A stretch of DNA of 64,000 bases from Geothrix sp. SG200 (GCF_022808935.1 NZ_JAKZFR010000001.1:1054001-1118000), one strand, 5' to 3'; counted from the stretch's first letter, positions 25,638-35,213 are shown. Notes: a model not told the origin generated them from the sequence alone. Translations and numbers: made by a program.

Positions 25638-26328
25638 CGCGCGTCACCACCTTCTCGATCCGCTTCTCGTAGGCTGTTCCCAGCACGAGCCGGTGGACGA
25701 AGATGCCGGGGGTGTGGATGGCATCGGGATCCAGTTCACCCACCTCGACGATCTCCTCCACCTCCGCGATGCAGACCTTGCCGCAGGTGGCGGCCATCGG
25801 GTTGAAGTTGCGGGCGGTCTTCCGGTAGACGAGGTTGCCCAGGCGGTCCGCCTTCCAGGCTTTCACCAGGGCGAAATCGGCGAAGATGCCCTGTTCCAGC
25901 ACGCAATCGCGCCCATGGAACTGCCGGGTTTCCTTCCCTTCCGCCACCTTCGTGCCGGCGCCCGTGGGCGTGAAGAAGGCTGGAATGCCGGCGCCACCGG
26001 CCCGCATGCGTTCCGCCAGGGTGCCCTGGGGCACCAGCTCCACCTCCAACTCGCCGCTGAGGAACTGGCGGGCGAATTCGGCGTTCTCGCCCACATAGCT
26101 GCTGACCATCTTGTGGATCTGGCGGTTCTGGAGGAGGATGCCCAGGCCGAAATCATCCACGCCGGCATTGTTGGAATAGCAGGTCAGACCCTTGACGCCG
26201 GTCTGGGCCAGGGCGGCGATGAGGTGCTCTGGGATGCCGCAGAGGCCGAAGCCGCCTACGGCGAGGTGGGCCCCGTCGGGGATGTCCTTCACGGCTTCCA
26301 GGGCGGTGCTGATGCGCTTGTCGATCAT
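25618..26328 (-). CDS. scoA: 3-oxoacid CoA-transferase subunit A
   Basis: A 236-aa alpha subunit of the family I CoA-transferases (ScoA/AtoD/PcaI). It shows [19 protein letters not shown], the YSNNAG motif and the [15 protein letters not shown] loop. It would form a heterodimer that moves CoA between acyl-CoA and a carboxylic acid. The catalytic glutamate is on subunit B. No subunit B gene follows: the 3' end runs into a convergent gene, and upstream is divergent gmhB, so A and B are split here. The substrate (succinyl, acetate or other) cannot be assigned. Confidence 0.87.
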   Translation of the reverse strand: MIDKRISTALEAVKDIPDGAHLAVGGFGLCGIPEHLIAALAQTGVKGLTCYSNNAGVDDFGLGILLQNRQIHKMVSSYVGENAEFARQFLSGELEVELVPQGTLAERMRAGGAGIPAFFTPTGAGTKVAEGKETRQFHGRDCVLEQGIFADFALVKAWKADRLGNLVYRKTARNFNPMAATCGKVCIAEVEEIVEVGELDPDAIHTPGIFVHRLVLGTAYEKRIEKVVTRVSPSGG

Positions 26329-26409
26329 GGGGGGAACCTCGGAGCGGCCCAACAGTGTGCCATCTCTGGCATCCTGCTCCAGTCCCTGTTTGAACCGGGA
26401 GGAGGCCCC

Positions 26410-26961
26410 GTGAAGGCAGCAGTGTTCCTGGATCGTGACGGCACCCTCAACGAGGAGGTGGATTACCTCAGCGAACCGGACCGCCTGGCGATGATTCCGG
26501 GCTCTGCAGCGGCCGTGGCCCGTCTCAATGCCAAGGGCATTCCGGTGGTGGTGGTCACGAACCAGAGCGGGATCGGGCGGGGGAAGTACGGATGGCAGGA
26601 TTTCGCCGCCGTCATGAGCCGCATGGGGACGCTGCTTGCCATGGAGAACGCCTGGATCGACGCGGTGTACGCCGCCCCCCACCACGAGAAGGGGCAGGGG
26701 GAGTATGCCGTGGCGGACCACCCGGACCGCAAGCCGAACCCGGGCATGCTGCTGAAAGCGGCGGAAGAGCATGATCTCGATCTGACCGGGTCCTGGATGG
26801 TCGGAGACAAGGCCATCGATCTGGAGGCCGGCCGCCGGGCGGGGTGTCGGGTGGCCCTGGTCCGCACGGGCTATGGGGTCGAGGTGGATGGGTCCATGGC
26901 CGACCTGGTGGCCGCGGACCTGTCGGAAGCCGTGGAACGCATCCTGGCCCAGTGGCCATGA
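26410..26961 (+). CDS. gmhB: D-glycero-beta-D-manno-heptose-1,7-bisphosphate 7-phosphatase
   Basis: A 183-aa HAD hydrolase: nucleophile motif [22 protein letters not shown] (motif II and the GmhB signature), the KPNPGML lysine motif and [12 protein letters not shown]. The usual zinc-loop cysteines of GmhB are not obvious; the loop reads [20 protein letters not shown], so histidine-phosphatase-like specificity is possible. It would act in ADP-heptose synthesis for the LPS core. Start is GTG with GGGAGGAGG upstream. It overlaps sfsA by ATGA. Confidence 0.8.
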   Translation: MKAAVFLDRDGTLNEEVDYLSEPDRLAMIPGSAAAVARLNAKGIPVVVVTNQSGIGRGKYGWQDFAAVMSRMGTLLAMENAWIDAVYAAPHHEKGQGEYAVADHPDRKPNPGMLLKAAEEHDLDLTGSWMVGDKAIDLEAGRRAGCRVALVRTGYGVEVDGSMADLVAADLSEAVERILAQWP

Positions 26962-27698
26962 TCCTGGTCGAGAAGTCCGGGCTGGTGCCGGGATCGCTGA
27001 TCACGCGCTACAAGCGGTTCCTGGCGGACGTGCGGCTGGGGGATGGTTCCATTGTCACCGCCCATACCACCAACACGGGTTCCATGAAGACGTGCTGGGA
27101 GGCCGGGGACCGGGTGCTGCTGGAACCCTCCTCGAATCCCAATCGCAAGTTGAAGTTCACCTGGCTGGCGGTGGAGCGGGCCGGCGGCTGGGTGGGCGTG
27201 GAGACCGGCATGCCGAACCGGGTGGTGGCCGAGGCCGCCCGGTGGGATGCGCTGCCTGGGCTGCCTGGCTTGCAGGGGGTGCGCACGGAGGTGAGATACG
27301 GCGCTGAGAACAGCCGCATCGATGTGCTGGCCGAGGATGGAGAAGGCCGCCAGGTCTTCATCGAGGTGAAGAACGCCACCTTGAAGGACGGCCCCTGGGC
27401 CCTCTTCCCCGACGCTGTGACCGAACGTGGAACCAAGCACCTGCGTGAACTCCAGGCCATGGTCCACCAAGGTCACCGCGCCGCCATCGCCCTGTTCGTG
27501 CACCGCACGGACGTGGACCGGTTCGATGCGGCCCGCGAGATCGATGCAACCTATGCCGAGGAACTTGATCGCGCAGCGGATACCGGCGTGCTGGTCCTGC
27601 CGCTGGCTGTGCGCCTGATCACAAGGCAGGAGGAGAGCGGTCTGTGGAGGCTGGGATGGGAATTACCGGGCCTTCTGCCCTGGGTTCCCCGGCGATAG
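26958..27698 (+). CDS. sfsA: SfsA family DNA-binding/sugar fermentation stimulation protein
   Basis: A 246-aa protein with the N-terminal OB-like part ([21 protein letters not shown]) and the nuclease-like core carrying [19 protein letters not shown] and [16 protein letters not shown], all SfsA hallmarks. The core residues resemble a PD-(D/E)xK nuclease, though the cellular role of SfsA is not settled. The ATG overlaps the gmhB stop by 4 nt. 27 bp separate it from gcvT. Confidence 0.9.
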   Translation: MILVEKSGLVPGSLITRYKRFLADVRLGDGSIVTAHTTNTGSMKTCWEAGDRVLLEPSSNPNRKLKFTWLAVERAGGWVGVETGMPNRVVAEAARWDALPGLPGLQGVRTEVRYGAENSRIDVLAEDGEGRQVFIEVKNATLKDGPWALFPDAVTERGTKHLRELQAMVHQGHRAAIALFVHRTDVDRFDAAREIDATYAEELDRAADTGVLVLPLAVRLITRQEESGLWRLGWELPGLLPWVPRR

Positions 27699-27725
27699 AC
27701 TGGGGCTTCCCAACCGGAGTTCCCC

Positions 27726-28841
27726 ATGTCCGTATCTGTGTCCGAGCTGATGAAGACGCCTCTGAACGCCGCCCACCGCGCCCTGAACGCCAAGATGGTG
27801 GACTTCGGCGGATGGGATATGCCCGTCCAGTATCCGACAGGGATCATCGCGGAACATGAAGCGGTCAGGACCAAGGCGGGCCTCTTCGACGTGAGCCACA
27901 TGGGGGAGTTCCGCGTGAAGGGCCCCGGAGCCCTGGCCCTGGTGGAGCACCTCACCCCGAACGCCGTCTCCAAGCTGGCCTTGGGCCAGGTGCACTACAC
28001 CGCCTTCCTCTATGAGAACGGCACCTTCGTGGACGACCTGCTGGTCTACCGCGAGGGCGAGCAGGAATTCCTCCTGGTGGTGAACGCCGGCAACATCGAC
28101 AAGGACTTCGCCTGGGTTCAGAAGCACGCCGCGGCGTTCGACTGCACGGTGGTGAACGAGAGCCCGGCCACGGGCCAGATCGCCCTCCAGGGCCCGCTGG
28201 CGGTGGGCATCCTCCAGCCCCTCACGAAGACCCAGCTCGAGCCCATCGGCTACTACTTCTTCACCCATGGCGAGGTGGCGGGGATCAAGTGCCTCATCAG
28301 CCGCACGGGCTATACCGGCGAGGACGGCTTCGAGCTCTACTGTGCCGCCGCGGACACGGAGAAGCTCTGGAATGCCGTCCTGGCGGCCGGAAAGCCTGCT
28401 GGACTCGTTCCCGCGGGTCTGGGTTGCAGGAATACCCTGCGCCTCGAGTGCAAGATGGCCCTCTACGGGCATGAAATCGATGACAGCATCCACGCCCTGG
28501 AGGCGGGGCTCGGCTGGATCGTGAAGCTGGACAAGGGCGGGTTCATCGGCCGCGAGGCCCTGCTGGCGGCGAAGGCGGCACCCGCGCCCAGGAAGCTGGT
28601 GGGCTTCAAGACCCTGGAGAAGCGCGACATCGCCCGCGACCACATGCCCGTGGTTCAGGCCGGCAAGCAGATCGGCTTCGTCACCAGCGCCGCGCCCTCG
28701 CCCACCTGCGGCTTCAACCTGGGTCTGGCCTACGTCCCCACCGAGCTGGCCAAGGTCGGCGGGCGGATCCAGATCGAGATCCGCGGCAGGGCGGTGGATG
28801 CGGAGATCATCCCCACGCCGTTCTACAAGCGCCAGAAGTAG
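27726..28841 (+). CDS. gcvT: Glycine cleavage system T protein (aminomethyltransferase)
   Basis: A 371-aa THF-dependent enzyme with FGGWDMPVQY, FDVSHMGEF, the VVNAGNIDKDF folate motif (catalytic-site Asp), and RTGYTGEDGFELY. The usual GLGARDTLRLE motif reads GLGCRNTLRLE here, with Asp replaced by Asn, a conservative oddity. It moves the aminomethyl carbon from lipoylated GcvH to THF, giving methylene-THF. gcvH follows, but no gcvP or lpd gene lies in the window. Confidence 0.95.
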   Translation: MSVSVSELMKTPLNAAHRALNAKMVDFGGWDMPVQYPTGIIAEHEAVRTKAGLFDVSHMGEFRVKGPGALALVEHLTPNAVSKLALGQVHYTAFLYENGTFVDDLLVYREGEQEFLLVVNAGNIDKDFAWVQKHAAAFDCTVVNESPATGQIALQGPLAVGILQPLTKTQLEPIGYYFFTHGEVAGIKCLISRTGYTGEDGFELYCAAADTEKLWNAVLAAGKPAGLVPAGLGCRNTLRLECKMALYGHEIDDSIHALEAGLGWIVKLDKGGFIGREALLAAKAAPAPRKLVGFKTLEKRDIARDHMPVVQAGKQIGFVTSAAPSPTCGFNLGLAYVPTELAKVGGRIQIEIRGRAVDAEIIPTPFYKRQK

Positions 28842-28850
28842 CACTCGGCC

Positions 28851-28871
28851 ATCAGCTCTCAGCTATCTGTT
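28851..28871. repeat. Short heptad repeat between gcvT and gcvH
   Basis: ATCAGCT, CTCAGCT and ATCTGTT follow one another in the 54-bp gcvT-gcvH gap. They resemble one arm of the larger heptad element at 31442-31503. Function is unknown; it could be the remnant of the same dispersed element. Confidence 0.4.
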
Positions 28872-28895
28872 CCCATAGACCAACCTGGAGGATTC

Positions 28896-29282
28896 ATGTT
28901 CCCTGCCGATCTGAAGTACACCAAGGACCACGAGTGGGTGAAGCCCGCGGGCGACGGCACCGCGCTGGTGGGCATTACCCATTACGCGCAGGACGCCTTG
29001 GGCGACGTGGTGTTCGTGGACCTGCCGGAGGCAGGCGCCTCCTTCGGAGCTGGCGAGGAGTTCGGCACGGTGGAGTCCGTGAAGACGGTGTCCGAGTTGA
29101 ACATGCCCTCCGCTGGCGAAGTCCTCGAGGTGAACGCGGCCCTGGCCGACCATCCGGAAGCCGTGAATGAGGATCCCTACGGCAAGGGCTGGATGGTCAA
29201 GATCAAGCTGGCCGGCGCCCTTTCCGCCGACCTGCTGGACGCCGCCGCCTACGAAGCCCTGGTGAGCGCGGAAAGCCACTAG
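28896..29282 (+). CDS. gcvH: Glycine cleavage system H protein
   Basis: A 128-aa lipoyl carrier. The lipoylated lysine is Lys63 in ESVKTVSEL, with the flanking pattern LGDVVFVDLPEAG before it and NEDPYGKGWMVKI after it. It shuttles the aminomethyl group between GcvP, GcvT and Lpd. TGGAGG lies 6 bp before the ATG. Length is standard. Confidence 0.96.
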   Translation: MFPADLKYTKDHEWVKPAGDGTALVGITHYAQDALGDVVFVDLPEAGASFGAGEEFGTVESVKTVSELNMPSAGEVLEVNAALADHPEAVNEDPYGKGWMVKIKLAGALSADLLDAAAYEALVSAESH

Positions 29283-29286
29283 GCTC

Positions 29287-31272
29287 ATGCCGTTTCCGCT
29301 TCTGACAGCCCTGCTCTGGGGGACGGTGCCGGTCCCGGGACCGTTGCCGTCCGCCCAGCCTCCGGGAGTGCCCCAGGTGGTGGTCGCTCCCGCCCGGGCG
29401 CCCGAATCCGATGCGACGCGGATCGCGCGGTTGCGCTCCCTGGTCGAGGCCGCCGAGAAGGCTCTGGAGGCGGACGATGAAGACACGGCCGGAACCCGCT
29501 CGGATGAGGCCGACGTCCTCATGGCCGATTGGTCTCCCGAGCTGCTCCGCAGGCCGGAGGTGCTGGAGCTGATCCAGCGCCTGAAGGAAGTGCAGGACCA
29601 GTTGGGTGCGGAAGAGCCCGAGGCGCCGGGAGAGGCAGAACCCGGGCTGAAGGCCGCCGAGGAGGTGATCTCCATCAGCGGCGAGGAGCTCAAGAGTGAG
29701 CTGGAGAAGGTGCGCGCGGCCGAACAGGGGGCGACCTATGACTTCCCCATCGACCTGAACGACAAGGTGCTCACCTGGGTAAGCGTCTTCACCACCACCA
29801 AGCGCGGCTTCATGGAGAACGCCCTGGGTCGCGCCTCGGTGTACATGCCCATGATCCGGCAAGTCTTCGCCGAGGAGGGCGTTCCTTCGGACCTGGCCTA
29901 CCTCGCGGTCATCGAATCGGGCTTCCGCAACGAAGCCAAGAGCCGGGCCAAGGCCGTGGGCATGTGGCAGTTCATCCGCTCCACCGGGCGGATCTACGGG
30001 CTGACCGCCAATGCCTGGATCGAAGAACGGCGCGATCCGGTCAAGTCCGCCCGGGCCGCGGCCCGCTATCTGAAGCGCCTCTACGAGATTTCCGGGGACT
30101 GGTACCTGGCGGCCTCCGGCTACAACGCCGGCCCCCTGACCCTGGAGCGCGCCATCCAGAACGTGGGCACGCGCAACTTCTGGGACCTGGCCCGCTCCCG
30201 CTGGCTGCGCACCGAGACCAAGAACTACGTGCCGGAGCTCTGCGCGGCGATCCTGGTGGGGCGAAACCCAGCCCGGTACGGCCTCAACATCGCTCCGCTT
30301 GCGCCTTATGTCTACGAGACGGTTCCCGTCCCCAACCAGACCAGTCTAGCGGTGCTGGCCAGGTGCGCCGGGACGGACGCCTCCACCCTGAAGGCCCTGA
30401 ACCCCGAGCTGCTGAGAGGCTCTACGCCTCCAGGCAGCTACACCCTCCGCGTGCCCCCGGGCAAGGCGCTGGAGTGCATTCGGCAGCTTGCCCGCATGCC
30501 GGCCGGACGGCGGCTGAATTTCCAGCACTACACCGTCCGGCGGGGCGACACCCTCGTGAAAGTCGCGAAACGGTTCAGACTGACACCCGATGACCTGCTC
30601 GATGCCAATGACATCACCGCCCGGCAGTTCAAGCCTGGGAGGCGTTTGCTGATTCCTCCGGCGCCCAGCCTGCTTCTGGATGCGCGGGACCTCGCGCCCA
30701 GGATCGAACGCGTGAAGCTGCTGGGCGATCGGCCCCTGGATCCCCTCCCGGTCGTTCCCCTGGTATCCGCCCCTCCTCCGGATGGCGCTCCGGCTCCGGC
30801 AGTCGAAGGAGGCAGCGGCACCGCCGCCGCGGTTGCTCAAGTTCCCGCCCGGCCCGAGGCTCCTCCTCCGGCATCCGCGGGCGGGCCCGGTTCCGTAGCC
30901 AAGGCCGATCGGACCGACGCCTCATCCTCCGAGCCGACATCCACCGATACCACCTACCGAGCCAAGCCAGGCGACACCCTCGCCAAGATCGCCCGGGCCC
31001 GGAAGATCTCACTGGGCGAGCTCATGCGACTCAACCCGGAAGCCGTGAAGGCTCTGCACCCCGGGGACAGCGTGCTGCTGCCTGGCGCCAAGGGGGTCGG
31101 TGCCACTGGAAAGACGGAAGCCACGCCCCGCATCCACGTTGTCCATCGCGGTGAGACGCTCGCTGCCATCGGCCGGAAGTACGGTCTGGATCCCAAGGAT
31201 CTCAAGGCCTGGAACCGGATGAAGGGCGACCGTGTCAAGACGGGCCAGAAGCTCCGCCTGGCACCCCGATGA
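29287..31272 (+). CDS. LysM-containing lytic murein transglycosylase (MltD-like)
   Basis: A 661-aa exported protein with a short N-terminal hydrophobic signal, a Pro/Ala- and acid-rich linker, then an SLT goose-lysozyme-like domain (about 180-330). The catalytic glutamate is in AVIESGFRNEA, followed by AVGMWQFI and ASGYNAGP. Three LysM modules follow (starting near residues 415, 556 and 618: YTVRRGDTL, YRAKPGDTL, HVVHRGETL), which bind peptidoglycan. It cleaves glycan strands to 1,6-anhydro products. Domain order matches MltD (SLT then LysM), with one more LysM and a Pro-rich linker. Confidence 0.9.
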   Translation: MPFPLLTALLWGTVPVPGPLPSAQPPGVPQVVVAPARAPESDATRIARLRSLVEAAEKALEADDEDTAGTRSDEADVLMADWSPELLRRPEVLELIQRLKEVQDQLGAEEPEAPGEAEPGLKAAEEVISISGEELKSELEKVRAAEQGATYDFPIDLNDKVLTWVSVFTTTKRGFMENALGRASVYMPMIRQVFAEEGVPSDLAYLAVIESGFRNEAKSRAKAVGMWQFIRSTGRIYGLTANAWIEERRDPVKSARAAARYLKRLYEISGDWYLAASGYNAGPLTLERAIQNVGTRNFWDLARSRWLRTETKNYVPELCAAILVGRNPARYGLNIAPLAPYVYETVPVPNQTSLAVLARCAGTDASTLKALNPELLRGSTPPGSYTLRVPPGKALECIRQLARMPAGRRLNFQHYTVRRGDTLVKVAKRFRLTPDDLLDANDITARQFKPGRRLLIPPAPSLLLDARDLAPRIERVKLLGDRPLDPLPVVPLVSAPPPDGAPAPAVEGGSGTAAAVAQVPARPEAPPPASAGGPGSVAKADRTDASSSEPTSTDTTYRAKPGDTLAKIARARKISLGELMRLNPEAVKALHPGDSVLLPGAKGVGATGKTEATPRIHVVHRGETLAAIGRKYGLDPKDLKAWNRMKGDRVKTGQKLRLAPR

Positions 31273-31279
31273 TCTGTGC

Positions 31280-31308
31280 TTGCGGAAGCCGCAAAGGAGT
31301 GTGATACT
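31280..31308 (+). promoter_or_regulatory. Extended -10 promoter for tRNA-Ala
   Basis: TTGCGG (31280-31285), a 17-bp spacer and GATACT (31303-31308) form a sigma70-type promoter, with TGT immediately before the -10 giving an extended -10 element. Transcription would begin near 31315, 8 bp before the tRNA. Confidence 0.65.
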
Positions 31309-31322
31309 GGGTCTTCCCCATT

Positions 31323-31398
<76 letters not shown>

Positions 31399-31401
31399 AA
31401 C

Positions 31402-31430
31402 GAAGGCCACCGAAAGGTGGCCTTCTTGCT
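31402..31430 (+). terminator. Rho-independent terminator after tRNA-Ala
   Basis: GAAGGCCACC (31402-31411) pairs perfectly with GGTGGCCTTC (31416-31425) across a GAAA tetraloop, then TTGCT. The U tract is short but the stem is strong and begins 4 nt after the tRNA. Confidence 0.75.
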
Positions 31431-31441
31431 GTCAGGCTTCA

Positions 31442-31503
31442 GCTATCAGCTGTCAGCGAACCTCCCACCGATAGCTGATAGCCGAAAGCCGAAAGCCGAA
31501 ACC
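31442..31503. repeat. Heptanucleotide repeat palindrome before the ABC-F gene
   Basis: GCTATCAGCT (31442-31451) is the reverse complement of AGCTGATAGC (31473-31482). From 31470 a run of heptads GATAGCT, GATAGCC, GAAAGCC, GAAAGCC and a partial GAAACC leads to within 2 bp of the ABC-F start codon. The element can form a hairpin and takes the place of a normal ribosome-binding site. Confidence 0.65.
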
Positions 31504-31505
31504 AC

Positions 31506-33557
31506 ATGCTCGCTTCTCTCAACCATGTCGATCTCCGCTTCGGCCCCCAGGAGGTGCTGAAGGATGTGACCTGGGCCATCCAGGAGGGCGAGTGCTGGGG
31601 CGTCATTGGCCGCAACGGCGCAGGCAAGAGCACCGTCTTCAAGCTCCTGCTGGGCGAATTGGAAGCCGACAGCGGCACGGTGGTGAAGCCCACGAAGGAG
31701 CGCGGCATCCGCATGGGCCACTACGCCCAGGACCTGGTCCCGGAGACCCGGGGCAGCGTGCTGGAGGAGGCGCTGGCGGCCTTTGGCGACGTGGAGAAGC
31801 TGCAGCACGAGATGCGCGAGCTGGAGCACCGCATGGGCGAAGCGGGCTCCGACCTCGATGAGGTGATGGCCCGCTACCAGAAGGTGACGGAAGCCTTCGA
31901 GCACCTCGACGGCTTCACCATCCGCGCCCGCGCCGAGAGCATCCTCCAGGCGCTGGGCTTCGGTTCCGCGGACTTTGAGCGTCCCGTGGAAACCCTGTCC
32001 GGCGGCCAGAAGAGCCGCGTCATGCTTGCCAAGGCCATCCTCCAGGGGCAGGACCTGCTGCTGTTGGACGAGCCCACGAACCACCTGGACCTGCCCAGCC
32101 TGCGCTGGCTTGAGTCGTTCATCCAGGACACGGACGCCACGGTGGCCGTCATCAGCCACGATCGCTACTTCCTGGACAAGATCGCCACCGAGATCCTGGA
32201 GTTGGAACTGGGCCGTTCCCGGGCCTACGACGGCAACTACTCCGAGTTCATGGAGAAGAAGGAGCAGGAGCTCGAGCTGCTGGAGCGCCACTATGAGCAG
32301 CAGCAGGCCTACATCAAGAACCAGGAAGAGTACATCCGCCGCAACATCGCGGGCCAGAACACCAAGCAGGCCCGGGGCCGCCGCACCCACCTCGCCAAGC
32401 TGGAACGCATCCAGAAACCCCTGCGGGACCGGCGGAAGGTGAAGTTCAGCTTCCCCGAGACCCAGCGCAGCGGCGACGTGGCCCTGGTGCTGGAGAACGC
32501 CAGCGTGGGCTGGAACGGCAAGGCCCTCTATGCGCCGCTGGAGCAGCTCCAGATCAAGCGTGGCCAGAAGATGGGCATCGTGGGCCTCAACGGCACCGGC
32601 AAGTCCACGCTGCTGAAGGCCATCTCTGAGGAGATCCCCTTCATCACCGGCTGGGCCCGCCTGGGCAGCCAGGTGAAGCTGGGCTACTTCGACCAGCACC
32701 ACAAGAACCTGGACCCGCGCAACACCGTGTTCCAGCAGATCCACGCCGTGAACCCCCAGGCCCTGAAGCAGGACGTGCTCGGCTTCCTGGCCAAGTTCCA
32801 GTTCCGCGGCGATGACGTGGACAAGCCCGTGACGGCCCTCTCCGGCGGCGAGCGCGCCCGGCTCAGCATCGCCACCCTCATCCGCCAGGGCGTGAACCTG
32901 CTGCTGCTGGACGAACCCACCAACCACATGGACATCCCCAGCATGGAAGCCATGGAGGACACCATCCTGAGCTTCACCGGCGCGGCCATCGTGGTGACCC
33001 ATGACCGCTACCTGCTGGGCCGCGTGGCTGATTCGCTGCTGCGCATCCACGAAGGCCGGGCCGAGTTCCGCGAAGGCGGCTATGAGGATCACCAGGCCTG
33101 GGTGGACCTGGATCTGAGTGCGGACGGAGGCTCCGACTCCGAGAGCCCGAAGGGCGAGCGGGAGCGGCGCACGGGGCGCGGCGCGTCCGGCGGAGGGAGC
33201 GGGAGCCCCGACCCCGAGCCTGCCCGGAAACCGGCTTCGCCCCAGGCGAAGCCTAGCTCTGCTGCGAACCTGCAGAGGCCGGTCAAGCCGCAGGCTCAGA
33301 CTCCCAAACCCATCGACAAGGACAAGCAGCGGGCCATCAAGCGCTTCGAGAAGCACGTGACCGAGGCCGAGGCCAGGGTGGCGGAGCTGGAAGCGAAGCT
33401 GGCGGGCCTCCAGAAAGAGATGGCCGCCATGGACCCTGCCGACTGGCAGGCCTTCAGCGCCAAGCTGGATGCCCAGAAGACGCTGGAAGCGGACCTGGCC
33501 TATGCCATGAGCGACTGGGAAGCGGCCCAGGGGGCCTTGGAGGAAGCTCAGCGCTGA
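31506..33557 (+). CDS. ABC-F family ATPase (Uup/EttA-like)
   Basis: A 683-aa soluble protein with two ABC domains: Walker A GRNGAGKST and GLNGTGKST, signatures LSGGQKSR and LSGGERAR, Walker B LLLLDEPTNHLD and LLLLDEPTNHMD. The inter-domain linker (about 240-310) is helical, like the P-site tRNA interaction motif. The C-terminus adds a charged linker and a coiled coil (about 600-675), as in Uup. ABC-F proteins act on ribosomes; the exact role is open. No Shine-Dalgarno site is present; the heptad repeat abuts the ATG. Confidence 0.88.
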   Translation: MLASLNHVDLRFGPQEVLKDVTWAIQEGECWGVIGRNGAGKSTVFKLLLGELEADSGTVVKPTKERGIRMGHYAQDLVPETRGSVLEEALAAFGDVEKLQHEMRELEHRMGEAGSDLDEVMARYQKVTEAFEHLDGFTIRARAESILQALGFGSADFERPVETLSGGQKSRVMLAKAILQGQDLLLLDEPTNHLDLPSLRWLESFIQDTDATVAVISHDRYFLDKIATEILELELGRSRAYDGNYSEFMEKKEQELELLERHYEQQQAYIKNQEEYIRRNIAGQNTKQARGRRTHLAKLERIQKPLRDRRKVKFSFPETQRSGDVALVLENASVGWNGKALYAPLEQLQIKRGQKMGIVGLNGTGKSTLLKAISEEIPFITGWARLGSQVKLGYFDQHHKNLDPRNTVFQQIHAVNPQALKQDVLGFLAKFQFRGDDVDKPVTALSGGERARLSIATLIRQGVNLLLLDEPTNHMDIPSMEAMEDTILSFTGAAIVVTHDRYLLGRVADSLLRIHEGRAEFREGGYEDHQAWVDLDLSADGGSDSESPKGERERRTGRGASGGGSGSPDPEPARKPASPQAKPSSAANLQRPVKPQAQTPKPIDKDKQRAIKRFEKHVTEAEARVAELEAKLAGLQKEMAAMDPADWQAFSAKLDAQKTLEADLAYAMSDWEAAQGALEEAQR

Positions 33558-33585
33558 TTCCCTGGATCCGTGGTATCCAGAGGTC

Positions 33586-34362
33586 ATGCGACTCCCCATC
33601 TACCAGATCGATGCCTTCGCAAACCGCGCTTTCGCCGGAAACCCAGCGGCAGTGATGCTGCTGGACGGCTGGCTTCCCGAGGCGATCCTGCAGGCCATCG
33701 CCGCAGAGAACAACCTGGCGGAGACCGCCTTCGTGGTGCGGGAACCGGAGGGTTGGCGCATTCGCTGGTTCACACCCGCCTGCGAGGTGGATCTCTGCGG
33801 TCATGCCACCCTGGCGTCGGCCCACGTGCTGTTCGAGCAGGATCCAGGCCTGGTCAGGATCACCTTCCAGTCACGCAGCGGTCCCTTGGCGGTGGACCGC
33901 CAGGGGGACCTGCTGGTGCTGGACTTTCCCAGCCGCCCGCCGGTGGCTGTGGCGCCGCTGCCAGGCCTGGAGGAAGCCCTCGGCGCAGCCGTGGTGGAAG
34001 TCTGGAAGGCGCGAGATCTGGTGGCCGTTCTCGAGAACGAAGCCGCCGTGAGGAACCTGAGCCCAGACATGACGGCGGTGGCGCGCATGGACGACTTCGC
34101 GGTGGTGGCCACGGCCCCCGGCGACACGGCGGATTTCGTGTCGCGGTTCTTCGGGCCACGGGTTGGCGTTCCTGAGGATCCTGTCACCGGGAGCGCCCAT
34201 AGCACGCTGGTCCCCTTCTGGGCCCGGCGGTTGGGACGCTCAAGGCTGCGGGCCTTGCAGGTCTCACCGCGGGGCGGGGAACTGATCTGCGAGCTTCGGG
34301 GCGACCGGGTGGCCATCGGCGGCCGGGCCGTGAAGGTCCTGGAGGGAACCTTCATTCTCTGA
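33586..34362 (+). CDS. PhzF family isomerase/epimerase-like protein
   Basis: A 258-aa protein with duplicated diaminopimelate-epimerase-like halves. Motifs of the family are present: YQIDAFANRAFAGNPAAV, the active-site glutamate in NNLAETAFV, EVDLCGHATLA and PEDPVTGSAH. PhzF-like enzymes isomerise small acids, but most members have no assigned substrate. No biosynthetic cluster surrounds it, so phenazine synthesis is unlikely. 28 bp downstream of the ABC-F gene. Confidence 0.87.
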   Translation: MRLPIYQIDAFANRAFAGNPAAVMLLDGWLPEAILQAIAAENNLAETAFVVREPEGWRIRWFTPACEVDLCGHATLASAHVLFEQDPGLVRITFQSRSGPLAVDRQGDLLVLDFPSRPPVAVAPLPGLEEALGAAVVEVWKARDLVAVLENEAAVRNLSPDMTAVARMDDFAVVATAPGDTADFVSRFFGPRVGVPEDPVTGSAHSTLVPFWARRLGRSRLRALQVSPRGGELICELRGDRVAIGGRAVKVLEGTFIL

Positions 34363-34403
34363 TCCCGGCTGATAGGATGGGGCCACCCATCCCGAGGCTT
34401 TCG

Positions 34404-35213
34404 ATGACTCAGTTTCGCGGCGCCCACGTCCTCATCACCGGTGCGGCCAGCGGCCTGGGCCGGCTCATGGCCCTGGGAGTGGCCGCTCGCGGCGCCCGCG
34501 TGAGCCTGTTGGACCGGGACGCCAAGGGCCTGGATGCGCTCTGCGAGGCGATCCTGGCCAAGGGCTGGGAGGCCAAGGGTTACGTGGTGGACCTCTCCGA
34601 ACGCGCGGCCGTCCAGGCCGCCTGCGCGGAGATCCGCCAGCACCGCGGCGGGGTGGACATCCTCATCAACAACGCGGGCATCGTGTCCGGGAAGACGCTC
34701 CTGGAGTGCAGCGACGAGGCCATCGAGCGTACCTTCCAGGTGAACGTCCTGGCGAACTTCTGGACTGTGCGGGCCTTCCTGCCGGACATGATGGCGGCGG
34801 GGAAAGGGCACATCGTCACGGTGGCCTCCGCCGCCGGACTGGCGGGGACCTCGCGCCTGGTGGACTACTCCGCCTCGAAGTTCGCCGCCGTGGGTTTTGA
34901 CGAATCCCTGCGCATGGAACTGAGGCGCCTGGGGAGTCCTGTGCGCACGACGGTGGTGTGCCCCTTCTTCATCGACACCGGCATGTTCGAAGGCGTGAAG
35001 ACCCGCTTCGCATGGCTGCTTCCCATCCTCAGGCCCGACTACGTGGTGCGGCGCATCCTCGGCGCCATTGAAGGGAACCGCTCCCGTCTGATCATGCCCC
35101 GCTTCGTGATGACCGTGCCGGTCATTCGCGTGCTCCCGCCCTTCCTCTTTGACGCCGTGCTCGGCTTCTTCGGCGTGAACCGCAGCATGGACGAGTTCGT
35201 GGGACGGCATTAG
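34404..35213 (+). CDS. Short-chain dehydrogenase/reductase
   Basis: A 269-aa Rossmann enzyme: cofactor motif ITGAASGLGRL, NNAG at the structural site, and the Ser-Tyr-Lys set (ASAAG, YSASK). The C-terminal part has the long hydrophobic segment (about 220-255) seen in membrane-associated retinol/lipid dehydrogenases of the SDR16C type. LDRD after the second strand suggests NAD(H). The ATG at 34404 is chosen because GAGG lies 7 bp upstream; a start at 34377 is less likely. Substrate unknown. Confidence 0.85.
   Translation: MTQFRGAHVLITGAASGLGRLMALGVAARGARVSLLDRDAKGLDALCEAILAKGWEAKGYVVDLSERAAVQAACAEIRQHRGGVDILINNAGIVSGKTLLECSDEAIERTFQVNVLANFWTVRAFLPDMMAAGKGHIVTVASAAGLAGTSRLVDYSASKFAAVGFDESLRMELRRLGSPVRTTVVCPFFIDTGMFEGVKTRFAWLLPILRPDYVVRRILGAIEGNRSRLIMPRFVMTVPVIRVLPPFLFDAVLGFFGVNRSMDEFVGRH

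Noticed and set aside
33586-34362. Phenazine biosynthesis gene
   Set aside because: PhzF homologs are common and mostly unrelated to phenazines; no other phz gene lies nearby.
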